Shown: positions 1 to 10,054 of the stretch, piece by piece
How positions within the stretch are numbered: position 1 is the stretch's first letter
Layout: each line of letters opens with the position of its first letter
Source of the DNA: Streptomyces uncialis
GTDB lineage: Bacteria > Actinomycetota > Actinomycetes > Streptomycetales > Streptomycetaceae
Assembly: GCF_036250755.1 (NCBI RefSeq)
Contig: NZ_CP109583.1
Span: forward strand, 2,108,001-2,172,000
Length of the DNA stretch: 64,000 bases
Direction: 5' to 3'
The notes under the pieces: model-generated
Databases searched by the model: none
What the model was told of the DNA's origin: nothing
What the model saw: only the letters and a program-made list of their open reading frames with translations
Position numbers and translations under genes: made by a program

Positions 1-2
1 TC

Positions 3-170
3 GACTCGCTGTCCGAGGCGCTGCGTACCGGCGGCAGGCCCCGGACCATCGACTGGTTCGCGGTGGACGACCGCTGGACGCGGGCCCCCGGCCGTCCGGT
101 GACCCGTCCGTCGGGCAGCGTGTACGAGGTGGCGCGCGAGGTCCGCGACCGGCTCGCGGCGCAGGACTGA
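3..170 (+). CDS. C-terminal fragment of an unidentified protein
   Basis: The window opens inside a reading frame that runs for 55 residues and stops with TGA at 168-170. The visible tail includes TIDWFAVDDRWTRAPGRP and ends EVRDRLAAQD. It has the GC-rich third positions of a real Streptomyces gene. It is convergent with the 8-oxoguanine deaminase gene, with about 30 bases between the stop codons. I do not recognise the family from this tail, so no function is proposed. Confidence 0.6.
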   Translation, partial: DSLSEALRTGGRPRTIDWFAVDDRWTRAPGRPVTRPSGSVYEVAREVRDRLAAQD

Positions 171-199
171 CCGGCGGGCACCGGGCACCGGGCCCAGCT

Positions 200-1588
200 T
201 CAATCCCCGGCGGCGATCCGGGTGAGCCGGCGGGCCTGTTCGCGGGTGGTGCGGGCGATGGCGTCCTCGTCGTCGTGCAGGAGCCGGCCGTCCTGGACCA
301 CGGGTCGGCCGCCGACCAGGGACAGGGTGACCGGGGCCGGAGCGCCGAGGACGAGCGCGGCCACCGGGTCCGCTATGGAGGCGTGGGCGAGGGTGTCGAG
401 CTGCCACAGGACCAGGTCGGCGAGCTTGCCGGGCTCGATCGAGCCGATCTCGCCGGCCCGCCCGAGGACCTGGGCACCGCCGTACGTACCGAGCCGCAGT
501 GCCTGCCGGACGCCGAGCGCCCGCTGCTGGTGCGGTCCGAGGCGGTTGACGAGCAGGGCGTTGCGCAGCTCCGTGTGCAGCTCGCCGGTCTCGTTGGACG
601 CGGTTCCGTCGACGCCGAGGCCGACGGGCACCCCGGCGGCGAGCAGATCGGGGACCCGGGCGATCCCGGCACCGAGGCGGGCGTTGGACGACGGGCAGTG
701 GGCGACCCCGGTGCGGGTACGGGCGAAGGCGTCGATGTCCGCGTCGCTCATCCATACGCAGTGGGCCATCCAGACGTCCTCGCCGAGCCAGCCGGTGGAC
801 GCGAGGTAGTCGGTGGGGCCCATGCCGAACCGCTCGCGGCAGAAGCTGTCCTCCTCCCTGGTCTCCGAGCCGTGGGTGTGCAGCCGTACTCCCTTGCTGC
901 GGGCGAGTTCCGCTCCCCGGACGAGGAGTTCGGTGCTCACGGAGAAGGGCGAGCAGGGCGCGACGGCGATCTGGGTGAGCGCGCCGGGCGAGGGGTCGTG
1001 GTGGGCGTCGATGGTCGCCTCGGTGGCGGCCAGCGCGTCGTCGAGGCTCTCCACGGCGAAGTCCGGGGGCAGCCCGCCCGCGGACTCGCCCAGGTCCATG
1101 GAACCGCGGGCGAGGGTGAACCGCAGGCCCATGGCGGACGCCGCGCCGATGATGGTCCCGGACAGGTCGCCGGAGCCGCGCGGGAAGACGTAGTGGTGGT
1201 CCATGGCGGTGGTGACCCCGCCGCGCGCCATCATCGCGAGGGAGCCGCGCGCGGCGGCGTGGACCATGGGCTCGTCGATCCGGGCCCAGACCGGGTAGAG
1301 GGCCACCAGCCAGTCGAACAGATGGTGGTCGGTGGCGAGGCCCCGGGTGAGCCACTGGTAGAAGTGGTGATGGGTGTTGACCAGGCCCGGGGTGAGCAGA
1401 TGGCCGGTGCCGTCGATCCGGCGCGTCCCGTCGGCGGGTCCGGCGGGCGCGGGGCCGGGGCCGACGGATTCGATACGGTCGCCGTGGACCACGACATGCC
1501 CGCGCCGGTACTCGGTGCCGTCGGCGTCGACGGTCGCGACGGCGCAGTTCTCGATGACGAGCCGCCGGGGGCCGTGGTGAGCCGGCAT
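200..1588 (-). CDS. 8-oxoguanine deaminase (amidohydrolase family)
   Basis: This 462-residue amidohydrolase probably deaminates 8-oxoguanine to urate, feeding the uricase next to it. The metal site is visible: an HxH pair in NTHHHFYQW near residue 73, a His in HTHGSE near 240, a His in MAHCVW near 277, and the terminal Asp in GLGVDGTASNE near 328. The start is an ATG with GGAAGGA 6 bases upstream. It is the last gene of the minus-strand urate operon, 47 bases after the uricase stop. A related chlorohydrolase or guanine deaminase activity cannot be excluded from sequence alone, but the context favours 8-oxoguanine. Confidence 0.85.
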   Translation of the reverse strand: MPAHHGPRRLVIENCAVATVDADGTEYRRGHVVVHGDRIESVGPGPAPAGPADGTRRIDGTGHLLTPGLVNTHHHFYQWLTRGLATDHHLFDWLVALYPVWARIDEPMVHAAARGSLAMMARGGVTTAMDHHYVFPRGSGDLSGTIIGAASAMGLRFTLARGSMDLGESAGGLPPDFAVESLDDALAATEATIDAHHDPSPGALTQIAVAPCSPFSVSTELLVRGAELARSKGVRLHTHGSETREEDSFCRERFGMGPTDYLASTGWLGEDVWMAHCVWMSDADIDAFARTRTGVAHCPSSNARLGAGIARVPDLLAAGVPVGLGVDGTASNETGELHTELRNALLVNRLGPHQQRALGVRQALRLGTYGGAQVLGRAGEIGSIEPGKLADLVLWQLDTLAHASIADPVAALVLGAPAPVTLSLVGGRPVVQDGRLLHDDEDAIARTTREQARRLTRIAAGD

Positions 1589-1635
1589 CCTGTGTCCTTC
1601 CTGGGCGGGTCAGGGGGCCGAGGTCCCAGAGCGGG

Positions 1636-2595
1636 TCAGGGGTGGCTGAGGTCCACGGGGATGCGGGGTTCGACGCCGTCGCGGACGACGGTGGCCTCGA
1701 TCAGGCCGTACGGGCGGTCGGCCACGCGGTACACCTCGTTGTCGTTGTCGAGCCCGAACGGCTCCAGGTCGACGAGGAAGTGGTGCTTGTTCGGGAGGGA
1801 CAGGCGGACCTCCGCGATCTCCGGGCGGTGCTCGATGATCCGGGCGCCCATGGCGTACAGGGTCTGCTGGAGGGAGAGGGAGTACGTCCCGGCGAACGCC
1901 TGGAGCGCGTGGTCCCTGGTCCGCGTCCAGGACGTGTCCCAGGCGGGCGCGGGTTCGGCGTCGTCGCTCCAGTGGAAGCGCCAGCGGGCGGACACCTCGG
2001 TGGCGAGTATCCGGTCGTACGCCTCCGGGAGGGTGGTGTACGGGTCCTTGGTGTAGCCCCAGAACTCCGAGTGCGTGGAGTTCAGCACGACCAGACCGGT
2101 CAGCCCGGAGACCACTTCCCACCGGGCCCCGTCGTAGGTGATCTGGGTGACCCGGGTCTCCTGGCCGCGGCGGACGAAGGAGTGCCTGGGCTCGGGGGTC
2201 CCGGCGGGGCGGGGAGCGGGTGCCTCTATGCGGTCCCACGCGTATTCCTCGATCCGGACCCGGGCCCGGTGGATCGGCTCCTGGGTGGTGACGAAGTGCC
2301 GGGCGAGGAGCAGGCCGAACCCCTCGGCCGACGCGATGCCGTGCTCCTTCGCGAAGGCGTACACGGTGTTCTTGACGGTGTCGGTCGGCAGGACGTTGGT
2401 GTTGCGGCCGTGGTGGTGGACCTCGGCCATCTCCCCGGACAGCGCGACGGAGACGTTCAGGTCCTTCAGATGGTGGGTGGCGCCGTCCCGGGTGATCCGC
2501 ACGACCCGGGTCTCGGCCTTGCCGTACTGGTTCTGCGCGAGCACGGCCGGGGCGGGACCGGCGGGGCCGGTCGAGGCGCGGTGGTTGTCCGTCAT
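1636..2595 (-). CDS. pucL: Uricase (factor-independent urate oxidase)
   Basis: The 319-residue protein oxidises urate with O2 to 5-hydroxyisourate and H2O2, the first step towards allantoin. Family signatures are the N-terminal Lys in GKAETRVVRI, the catalytic Thr region LPTDTVKNTVY, the substrate loop in FWGYTKDPYTTL, and LPNKHHFLVDL near the C-terminus. Length agrees with bacterial uricases. It starts 6 bases after the uraH stop, so the two are co-transcribed. Its product is unstable, and the next two enzymes in the operon (UraH, UraD) process it. Confidence 0.95.
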   Translation of the reverse strand: MTDNHRASTGPAGPAPAVLAQNQYGKAETRVVRITRDGATHHLKDLNVSVALSGEMAEVHHHGRNTNVLPTDTVKNTVYAFAKEHGIASAEGFGLLLARHFVTTQEPIHRARVRIEEYAWDRIEAPAPRPAGTPEPRHSFVRRGQETRVTQITYDGARWEVVSGLTGLVVLNSTHSEFWGYTKDPYTTLPEAYDRILATEVSARWRFHWSDDAEPAPAWDTSWTRTRDHALQAFAGTYSLSLQQTLYAMGARIIEHRPEIAEVRLSLPNKHHFLVDLEPFGLDNDNEVYRVADRPYGLIEATVVRDGVEPRIPVDLSHP

Positions 2596-2601
2596 GGTCC
2601 G

Positions 2602-2973
2602 TCAGCTCCCCCGGTACACGGAGTAGCCGAAGGGACTGAGCAGCAGCGGTACGTGGTAGTGCTCGCCCGCGACGACGGCGAAGGTGACCGCCACCTCCGG
2701 GAAGAACGCGGGTGCCGTCCCGTCCCGGGGCGGCCCGGTGTACGGTCCGACCTCGAAGTCGAGCCGGACATGCGCGGTGTCCGGCGGCGGGGCGGGGAGG
2801 TCCGCGCATCGCCCGTCGGCGTCGGTCCGCGCCCCGCCGAGGTCCCGCCAGGGGTCGCCCGGACCGGGACGGGCCGCGAGCCGTACGGCGACGCCCTCGG
2901 CGGGGCGGCCCCGGGCGGTGTCCAGGACATGGGTGGACACGGACGGTGGGCGAGGGACGGTGACGGCACTCAT
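2602..2973 (-). CDS. uraH: 5-hydroxyisourate hydrolase (transthyretin-like)
   Basis: This 123-residue transthyretin-related protein hydrolyses 5-hydroxyisourate to OHCU. It shows the N-terminal STHVLDTARGRPA segment with the active-site His and the diagnostic C-terminal YRGS that ends the protein. Its ATG overlaps the uraD stop by four bases (ATGA), which implies translational coupling. It works between uricase and UraD in the same operon. Confidence 0.94.
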   Translation of the reverse strand: MSAVTVPRPPSVSTHVLDTARGRPAEGVAVRLAARPGPGDPWRDLGGARTDADGRCADLPAPPPDTAHVRLDFEVGPYTGPPRDGTAPAFFPEVAVTFAVVAGEHYHVPLLLSPFGYSVYRGS

Positions 2974-3476
2974 GTGTGCTCCCCTTCGAGCAGTCGGATC
3001 AGCCGGACGCGGTTGATCCTCCCCAGTTCGGTGCGGACGGTCTCCCGTTCCCGTTCGGGCGTGTTGCCGAGCCGTTCCCTGGCCGCGTCCCGCATCTGAC
3101 CGGCCGTACGGCCGGTGGCGCAGATCAGGAAGACATGGCCGAACCGTTCCTGGTAGGCGAGGTTGAGGTCGAGCAGGTCGGCCCGGAGCTCCGCGGAGGC
3201 ACCGGCCATGCCCCGCTGTTCCCGTGCGGAGGCGCCGGGTTCGGGACGCCCGATCGGCGGATGCGCGGCCAGTGCCTCGGCGAGGTCGGCGGGTTCCAGC
3301 CCCGCGGTGACGGTGTCGGCGGCGGCGAGCAGCTCACCGTCCGAGAGGTACGGGCGCCGGGCGAGCAGGGCGTCGATCCACGCGGCGGAGGCGCACACCG
3401 CACGGAGTTCGGCGGTCGCGGCGTCCCGCGACAGGGCGTTGAACCGGGCGCTGCCCGCACTCGCTGACGATGTCAC
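2970..3476 (-). CDS. uraD: OHCU decarboxylase
   Basis: The 168-residue protein decarboxylates 2-oxo-4-hydroxy-4-carboxy-5-ureidoimidazoline to S-allantoin. The active-site His-Pro-like segment AHPPIGRPEP and the FGHVFLICATGR segment are typical of the family. The start is GTG at 3474-3476. It is the first gene of the urate operon, behind a candidate sigma-A-type promoter at 3515-3543. Its stop overlaps the uraH start. Confidence 0.93.
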   Translation of the reverse strand: MTSSASAGSARFNALSRDAATAELRAVCASAAWIDALLARRPYLSDGELLAAADTVTAGLEPADLAEALAAHPPIGRPEPGASAREQRGMAGASAELRADLLDLNLAYQERFGHVFLICATGRTAGQMRDAARERLGNTPERERETVRTELGRINRVRLIRLLEGEHT

Positions 3477-3514
3477 GGACGGCCTCCGGGGGCTGGTGCC
3501 GGACGGGTGCGGAC

Positions 3515-3559
3515 AGCTAACGCCAGCGACGCCGCCGCGTCAACACTTTGTTGAACAAC
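3515..3559 (-). promoter_or_regulatory. Promoter and overlapping palindromes of the urate operon
   Basis: Read on the minus strand there is a TTGACG -35 (3543-3538), a 17-base spacer and a TTAGCT -10 (3520-3515), about 40 bases before uraD. A perfect palindrome, TCAACACTTTGTTGA (3540-3554), covers the -35. A second, TTGTTGAACAA (3548-3558), overlaps it. This AT-rich patch stands out in very GC-rich surroundings. A repressor bound here would block RNA polymerase. The regulator is not identified. Confidence 0.6.
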
Positions 3560-3606
3560 GGCGTTCGGTGTCGTGCCCCGCCCCCGGGGCCCGCGGCCAC
3601 CGGGGG

Positions 3607-4110
3607 TCAGCCGTCCTCGGCCGCGCTCTCCCGGCTCGGAGGGTTCGCCGCGCTCGGGCGGCTCTCCCCGTCCGGAAGGTTCGCCCCGTCCGGAAGGTTC
3701 GCCCGGTTCGGATGGGTCTCCCTGCCCGGATGGGTCTGACTGCTCGGAGGGGTCTCCCGGTTCAGGTAGTTGTAGACGGTGAAGCGGCTGACGCCGAGCG
3801 CTCCGGCGACGGTCTCCACCCCGTGCCGCACGGCGAAGGCGCCGCGGGCCTCCAGGCTCCGGACGACCCGCTGCTTGGCCTTGCGGTCGAGTTCCGCGAG
3901 GGGCCTGCCCCAGGTGCGCTCCAGTCCGGCGAGGATGCGGTCGAGGGATTCCGCGAGACGCGGCAGCCGGACGGCGACCACGTCCCGGCCCTCCCAGGCG
4001 AGGACGATGTCGTCGTCACCGGCCTGCTCCGGCGGGAGCAGTTCGCCGCCCATCGCGTCCACGAGCGGGGCGACGGCGGCGACGAAGGGGCCGGTCGGGG
4101 CGTCGTTCAC
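3607..4110 (-). CDS. DauR/YheO-like HTH transcriptional regulator
   Basis: A 167-residue protein with a C-terminal HTH of the YheO/DauR type (residues about 80-125): RKAKQRVVRSLEARGAFAVRHG, then VAGALGVSRFTVYNYL. The N-terminal half is a short PAS-like sensory segment. It starts with GTG overlapping the upstream thiamine-binding-type gene (GTGA). It lies directly upstream of the urate operon on the same strand, so it is a candidate regulator of it. After the HTH the protein continues as a degenerate 6-residue repeat (pattern xxNLPD) encoded by an 18-base minisatellite. That tail is not part of the family. Confidence 0.75.
   Translation of the reverse strand: MNDAPTGPFVAAVAPLVDAMGGELLPPEQAGDDDIVLAWEGRDVVAVRLPRLAESLDRILAGLERTWGRPLAELDRKAKQRVVRSLEARGAFAVRHGVETVAGALGVSRFTVYNYLNRETPPSSQTHPGRETHPNRANLPDGANLPDGESRPSAANPPSRESAAEDG
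3633..3758. repeat. 18-base minisatellite, seven copies, inside the DauR-like gene
   Basis: Seven consecutive degenerate 18-base units run from 3633 to 3758. Units 3 and 4 (3669-3686, 3687-3704) are identical, CGTCCGGAAGGTTCGCCC. The period is a multiple of three, so the repeat reads as a six-residue repeat on the minus strand and keeps the frame open. Confidence 0.85.
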
Positions 4111-4391
4111 CGGTCGCCCTCCCGGGCACCGGCGGCCGGGGCGGGGCCTTCGTCGGCGAGGACGTTCAGCTGGACGGAGATCCGGGTCGCCCCCGCGCCG
4201 AGGGTCCGGCGCAGCAGCTCGCCGACCGCGCCGAGCACCGCGTCCGCCCGGCCTTCGGCGGTGTTGCCGAACGGGCCGACGTCGACGGCGTCGAGACCCG
4301 CGTCCTCGATGACCTCACGGGCGACCAGGGCGTGCCCCGGCGTCTCGTCGAGATCGAAGGGCTCGGTCGTGAACTCCACCCTCAGCCGCAC
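4107..4391 (-). CDS. MTH1187/YkoF-type thiamine-binding protein
   Basis: A 94-residue small protein starting at a GTG with AGGAGG four bases upstream; a much longer frame has no ribosome site. The sequence VRLRVEFTTEPFDL, then VVDVGPFGNTAEG-like and RRTLGAGATRISVQLNV segments match the small ferredoxin-fold family that binds thiamine or hydroxymethylpyrimidine in MTH1187/YkoF relatives. It overlaps the downstream regulator by 4 bases (GTGA), so they form one transcript. Glyoxylate carboligase nearby needs thiamine diphosphate, which may explain its location, but this is inference. Confidence 0.65.
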   Translation of the reverse strand: MRLRVEFTTEPFDLDETPGHALVAREVIEDAGLDAVDVGPFGNTAEGRADAVLGAVGELLRRTLGAGATRISVQLNVLADEGPAPAAGAREGDR

Positions 4392-4751
4392 CGCGCCTCC
4401 TGGGTTTCCGGCTCCGGTCCGCGGGGCGGAGGCGTCCGCACGGCGGTCCCGGATGCTCGGGGACGACCCTAACGGACCCGCCCCCGGGTGTTCGGCGGAG
4501 TCCACCGGCCGGCAGCCCCGCGGCGAACAGCCCGTGCGCCACCATCCCCCCGCGGTCGTGGCCCACGACCGCCACCAGGGACAACGCGCGGCGGGCCGGG
4601 TGCCCGATCCGACGGCCGGGCGGCCCGGGCGGGTGAACCGCCGGGCGGGGCGATCCCCGGGCGACCCCTTGACAGCGCGCGACCCCCCGGGCAGCATTTC
4701 CGTACAGCAGAAACATATTTCCACCATACGGAATTCATAGAGGGTGATGGC
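4392..4751. other. Divergent intergenic region before hyi
   Basis: About 360 bases separate the start of the thiamine-binding-type gene (minus) from hyi (plus). Only the last 60 bases are AT-rich, and they hold the hyi operator/promoter region. The remainder is GC-rich and carries no ORF with a credible start. Confidence 0.5.
4698..4733 (+). promoter_or_regulatory. Operator-like element shared with gcl (hyi copy)
   Basis: A 36-base element begins TTCCGTAcAGCAGAA, has a central TTTCC, and ends CGGAA. It sits 18 bases before the hyi start region. The same element occurs in reverse orientation upstream of gcl (9794-9829), with about three quarters of positions identical when aligned without gaps. 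The outer arms TTCCGTA/TACGGAA form an inverted repeat, as IclR-type regulators (for example AllR) would recognise. The identity of the regulator is inference. Confidence 0.65.
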
Positions 4752-5633
4752 ATGACGGCAGAAGGGGCGCGGGCCATGACGGACTTCTCGACGGACCAGG
4801 CCGCCGGACGGCGCTACACGGTGAACCTGTCGATCCTCTTCACCGAACTGCCCCTGCTGGAGCGCCCGGCGGCAGCCGCCGCGGCCGGTTTCACCGCGGC
4901 CGAGCTGTGGTGGCCCTGGATCGACGCCCCCGAGCCGCCGTCCGCCGAACGGGACGCGCTCAAGGACGCGTTCGAGGACGCGGGCGTACGGCTCACCGGG
5001 CTCAACTTCTACGCGGGGCGGCTGCCGGGCCCCGACCGGGGCGCCCTCTCCCTGCCGGGCGAGGAGTCGGAGCGGTTCCGTGCGAACATCGCCGCCGCCG
5101 CGGACTTCGCCGGGTCACTGGGCTGCGGCGCGCTGAACGCCCTGTACGGCAACCGGGTCGACGGCACCGACCCGGCCGAGCAGGACGCGATCGCCCTCAC
5201 CAACCTCCAGCTCGCCGCGCGCGCCGCCGACCGGATCGGGGCCGTTCTGCTGATCGAGGCCCTGAACCGCGCGGAGTCCCCGCGCTACCCGCTGGCGAGC
5301 GCGCCCGCCGCGATCGAGGTCGTGGACCGGGTGAACACCGAGACCGGTCTCGGCAACGCCCGCTTCCTGATGGACCTCTACCACCTGGCCATGAACGGCG
5401 AGGACCTGCCGACGGTCATCGACCGGTACACCCCCCGCACCGGGCATGTGCAGATCGCCGACAACCCGGGCCGCGGCGCCCCCGGTACGGGCTCCCTGCC
5501 GCTCGCGGACCTGCTCCGGCGGCTGGACAAGGCCGGGTACGGCGGCTGGATCGGGCTGGAGTACAAGCCGGGCGACGGACCCAGCGCGGCGGCCTTCGAC
5601 TGGCTGCCCCCGGCCGACCGGGCGGCGCGCTGA
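4752..5633 (+). CDS. hyi: Hydroxypyruvate isomerase
   Basis: A roughly 293-residue AP-endonuclease-2-like TIM barrel that interconverts hydroxypyruvate and tartronate semialdehyde. Typical segments are VNLSILFTELP near the N-terminus, LLIEALNR with a metal-ligand Glu near residue 165, MDLYHLAMNG, and IGLEYKP near the C-terminus. ATG 4752 has GAGGG 7 bases upstream; ATG 4776, in the same frame with GAAGGGG upstream, is an equally possible start. It precedes tartronate semialdehyde reductase on the same strand. Confidence 0.9.
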   Translation: MTAEGARAMTDFSTDQAAGRRYTVNLSILFTELPLLERPAAAAAAGFTAAELWWPWIDAPEPPSAERDALKDAFEDAGVRLTGLNFYAGRLPGPDRGALSLPGEESERFRANIAAAADFAGSLGCGALNALYGNRVDGTDPAEQDAIALTNLQLAARAADRIGAVLLIEALNRAESPRYPLASAPAAIEVVDRVNTETGLGNARFLMDLYHLAMNGEDLPTVIDRYTPRTGHVQIADNPGRGAPGTGSLPLADLLRRLDKAGYGGWIGLEYKPGDGPSAAAFDWLPPADRAAR

Positions 5634-5812
5634 CCGCACGACGTCCACCCCGCGCCCGCCGGCGTCCACCGCACCCACCGCGTGCTTCACGGCCACCGCG
5701 CCCACCACGACCACGGCGGACCGCCGAGACCGCCCGGACCGAGGACGCACGGTCCCGGCGGGGCCGCGGCCGCCGCCCCTCACCACCCACCAGAGAGTCG
5801 AGAGAGGTCCCC

Positions 5813-6706
5813 ATGACCACACCGCTTCCGCAGGTCGCCTGGATCGGCCTCGGCATCATGGGCTCCCCCATGTCCGAGAACCTGATCAAAGCCGGATACC
5901 GGGTCACCGGCCATACCCTCGAACAGGCCAAGCTGGACCGGCTGACCGCGGCCGGGGGCACCGCCGCCGCCTCGGTGGCACAGGCCGTGGCGCAGGCCGA
6001 CATCATCGTCACGATGGTGCCCGCCTCCCCGCAGGTCGAGGCCATCGCCTACGGCCCGGAAGGCATCCTGGCGCACGCCCGGCCCGGCGCCCTGCTCATC
6101 GACATGTCCTCGATCACCCCGCGGACCTCCGTGGAGCTGGCCGCGGCCGGTGCGGAACGGGGGCTGCGGGTCCTCGACGCCCCGGTGTCGGGTGGTGAGG
6201 CGGGGGCCGTCGAGGCCACCCTGTCCATCATGGCGGGCGGCGAGGCGGCCGACTTCGAGGCCGCGAAGCCGCTGTTCGACGCGCTCGGCACCACGGTCGT
6301 CCACTGCGGGCCGCACGGCTCGGGCCAGACGGTGAAGGCGGCCAACCAGCTCATCGTCGCCGTCAACATCCAGGCGTGCGCGGAGGCCGTGGTCTTCCTG
6401 GAGAAGTCCGGCGTCGACCTGGGCGCCGCGCTGGACGTGCTGAACGGCGGGCTCGCCGGTTCGACCGTACTGACCCGCAAGCGCGACAACTTCCTCACCC
6501 GCGACTTCGCCCCGGGCTTCCGTATCGACCTGCACCACAAGGACCTGGGAATCGTCACCGACGCGGCCCGGACCGTCGGGGCGGCGCTGCCGCTCGGGGC
6601 GGTCGTGGCCCAACTCGTGGCGTCCCTGCGGGCGCAGGGCGACGGCGGACTCGATCACTCGGCGCTGCTGCGCTCGGTGGAACGGCTCTCCGGCACACAG
6701 GTCTGA
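5813..6706 (+). CDS. glxR: 2-hydroxy-3-oxopropionate (tartronate semialdehyde) reductase
   Basis: A 297-residue beta-hydroxyacid dehydrogenase reducing tartronate semialdehyde to D-glycerate with NAD(P)H. It shows the Rossmann GLGIMGSPM at residues about 12-20, the substrate-binding DAPVSGGEAGA near 122, and the catalytic Lys in GQTVKAANQ near 171. The start is an ATG preceded by GAGAGAGG. It lies 180 bases after hyi with no terminator evident, and completes the glycerate pathway started by Gcl. Confidence 0.93.
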   Translation: MTTPLPQVAWIGLGIMGSPMSENLIKAGYRVTGHTLEQAKLDRLTAAGGTAAASVAQAVAQADIIVTMVPASPQVEAIAYGPEGILAHARPGALLIDMSSITPRTSVELAAAGAERGLRVLDAPVSGGEAGAVEATLSIMAGGEAADFEAAKPLFDALGTTVVHCGPHGSGQTVKAANQLIVAVNIQACAEAVVFLEKSGVDLGAALDVLNGGLAGSTVLTRKRDNFLTRDFAPGFRIDLHHKDLGIVTDAARTVGAALPLGAVVAQLVASLRAQGDGGLDHSALLRSVERLSGTQV

Positions 6707-6718
6707 CGCCCCCGGGGG

Positions 6719-6815
6719 TCAGGACACCTCCGAGGGCCTGACACCTCCGGAGCTCCGACACCTTCGAGGGCCTGACGCCTCCGGAGGCGTCGGACACCTT
6801 CGGAGGTCCGGCCCG
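6719..6815. repeat. Degenerate GACACCTCCGAGG repeats after glxR
   Basis: Directly after the glxR stop, a short unit resembling GACACCTTCGGAGG recurs about five times in direct and inverted orientation. It includes a perfect hairpin GACGCCTCCGGAGGCGTC at 6774-6791. No ORF is credible here. The structure probably contributes to transcription termination of glxR. Confidence 0.6.
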
Positions 6816-6986
6816 ACGGCCCCGTGCGGGGCGCCCGGCACCCTCGTCCGCTCCCGGGTGTCCCGCACGGTCCCTCGTCCGGCGGGGGCTTCATCCTTCC
6901 GGGCCGTGGCGGCGCCGACATCTGTCCTGTCGCGCCCAGGTGCCGCCACGGCCCGGGACCTGAACGCGGTCCCCGCCGGACCGCAC

Positions 6987-7048
6987 GGCAGCCCGTGCAC
7001 CGGGACGACACCTCCCCCATGGTGTCGCCCCCCGGTGCACGGGCTGCC
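6987..7048. terminator. Large bidirectional hairpin between glxR and the convergent HTH gene
   Basis: Two long arms, GGCAGCCCGTGCACCGGG (6987-7004) and CCCGGTGCACGGGCTGCC (7031-7048), pair perfectly, with an inner ACGACACC/GGTGTCG stem. It lies 8 bases from the stop of the minus-strand gene and serves both convergent genes. Confidence 0.85.
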
Positions 7049-7055
7049 GCGTTCC

Positions 7056-7613
7056 CTACTCCGCTTCCCGGCCGCCCGCTTCGGCGGTGCGGCCGACGAG
7101 CCGTTCGTACCGCTGTCTGGCGGCCTGCGGGGTACCGAGGCCGAGGCCGAACGCGATCTCGGGCCAGGTCATCCCCCGCCCCCGCGCCATCTGGAGCAGC
7201 CCGGTCTCCAGTTCGTCCATCTCACCGCGCACCCGTGGCACCAGGCTCAGGGCGGCGGTGATGTCGGCCCGGTCCACCTCCGGCTCACCGTCGTCGAGCC
7301 GCGCGGCCCCGCTGAGCAGGAACGACACCAGCCGGACCGCTTCGTGCGGAGCGAGCACGGAGGGATGGATCTGCCGCAGCCGCTGCTCGTCGGTGGCCGC
7401 GTGCCGCTCCGCGATACGGAACAGCGAGGCATGGACGCGATGCGCCCGCGCCTGGTCCGGGTGCGGAGGGGTGAAGGGGTCGGCGGGCGGGTCGGAACCG
7501 GGCCGACCGGACGCCGCCGGGCCGGAGGCCGCCCGCTCGGAGGCCACGCGGCCGGGGCCGGTCTCTTCGGGGCCGGTCTCTTCGGAAGTGGTCTGTTCGG
7601 GTGTCGCTGCCAT
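7056..7613 (-). CDS. HTH DNA-binding protein, function unknown
   Basis: A 185-residue protein beginning MAATPEQ. The first 60 residues are low-complexity (GPEETGPGR, SGPAASGR). The C-terminal 100 residues are helical and end in an HTH-like segment, ARGRGMTWPEIAFGLGLGTPQAARQRYERL, read in two parts around residue 150. This type of short DNA-binding protein is common in Streptomyces and generally uncharacterised. It follows gcl on the same strand with a 255-base gap that holds inverted repeats. A longer frame upstream lacks a start with a ribosome site. Confidence 0.6.
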   Translation of the reverse strand: MAATPEQTTSEETGPEETGPGRVASERAASGPAASGRPGSDPPADPFTPPHPDQARAHRVHASLFRIAERHAATDEQRLRQIHPSVLAPHEAVRLVSFLLSGAARLDDGEPEVDRADITAALSLVPRVRGEMDELETGLLQMARGRGMTWPEIAFGLGLGTPQAARQRYERLVGRTAEAGGREAE

Positions 7614-7758
7614 CCGGCCAGCATGGCCGACAGCACGACATGCAGTCAACTCTTCATTGTGAACACTTCGTTCATCACGAGAAGCGCACCCTGGAGCCCC
7701 GGAGCGTCGACCCCGCTCCGCGACCGCCGTACACCCAGCCGGACGCCCCGGCCGGGAC

Positions 7759-7868
7759 ATGACCGGCCGGGGCACCCGGGGATCGCGGGGCATCCGGGGA
7801 CACTCAGGGGCACCCCGCGATCGCAGGGCACCCCGGGATCGCGGGGGCATCCCCCGCCCCTCACCCCG
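7759..7868. terminator. Inverted-repeat cluster after gcl
   Basis: Short units around GGGGATCGCGGGGCATC recur four times in both orientations between 7780 and 7855. One example is CCCGCGATC pairing with GATCGCGGG. The cluster ends 15 bases from the gcl stop and should fold into strong hairpins that terminate gcl transcription. Confidence 0.6.
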
Positions 7869-9656
<1,788 letters not shown>

Positions 9657-10054
9657 GGGGTGCTCCTGCTGATCTCGACTGGTCTCGGCCGGGAGTCCGG
9701 CTCGCCGTCGCGCCCCGCGACGAGCGGCCTCCGTCCAACTCCGCGCGTGCGTACGCGCTCTCACCGCCGCGGTCCGCGCACCTGACGTGCACTTTCCGCA
9801 TTACGGAAACTTTATTCTGCTATACGGAAGTAATGTAGGCAGGTGGGCCGGGCAGCGTCAAGGGCGGGGCGCACGGGACGTCCGGGGAGCGCGCCGGCGC
9901 GCGGGCATGCCCATAGGCCGGTGGCATACGCGGGGAACGGCTGCGCGGACGGGGAGTTGTGGAGCACGATGGATGTCCTGTCCGCGGGCCGCTCCGAGCG
10001 GCGGCCGGGGCGGGGTCCCGTCCACGGACCACCGAGCCGAGTCCTGGAGAGGTC
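9657..10054. other. Divergent region between gcl and the zinc-ribbon gene
   Basis: About 400 bases. An AT-rich island at 9785-9840 holds the gcl operator and probably its promoter. The remaining 200 bases on the plus-strand side are GC-rich, and I see only the ribosome site CTGGAGAGG before the ATG at 10055. Confidence 0.5.
9794..9829 (-). promoter_or_regulatory. Operator-like element shared with hyi (gcl copy)
   Basis: On the minus strand this 36-base element reads TTCCGTAtAGCAGAA, central TTTCC, then CGGAA, matching the hyi copy at 4698-4733. It lies 138 bases upstream of the gcl start, inside a rare AT-rich patch, consistent with overlap of the gcl promoter. Confidence 0.65.

Noticed and set aside
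275..2056. 593-residue plus-strand frame opposite the deaminase and uricase
   Set aside because: It is a GC-bias shadow; its Gly/Arg/Ala-rich sequence has no domain, and the minus-strand genes have clear motifs and ribosome sites.
3633..3758. Possible CRISPR array
   Set aside because: The units are contiguous 18-mers without spacers and lie inside a coding frame, so it is a minisatellite.
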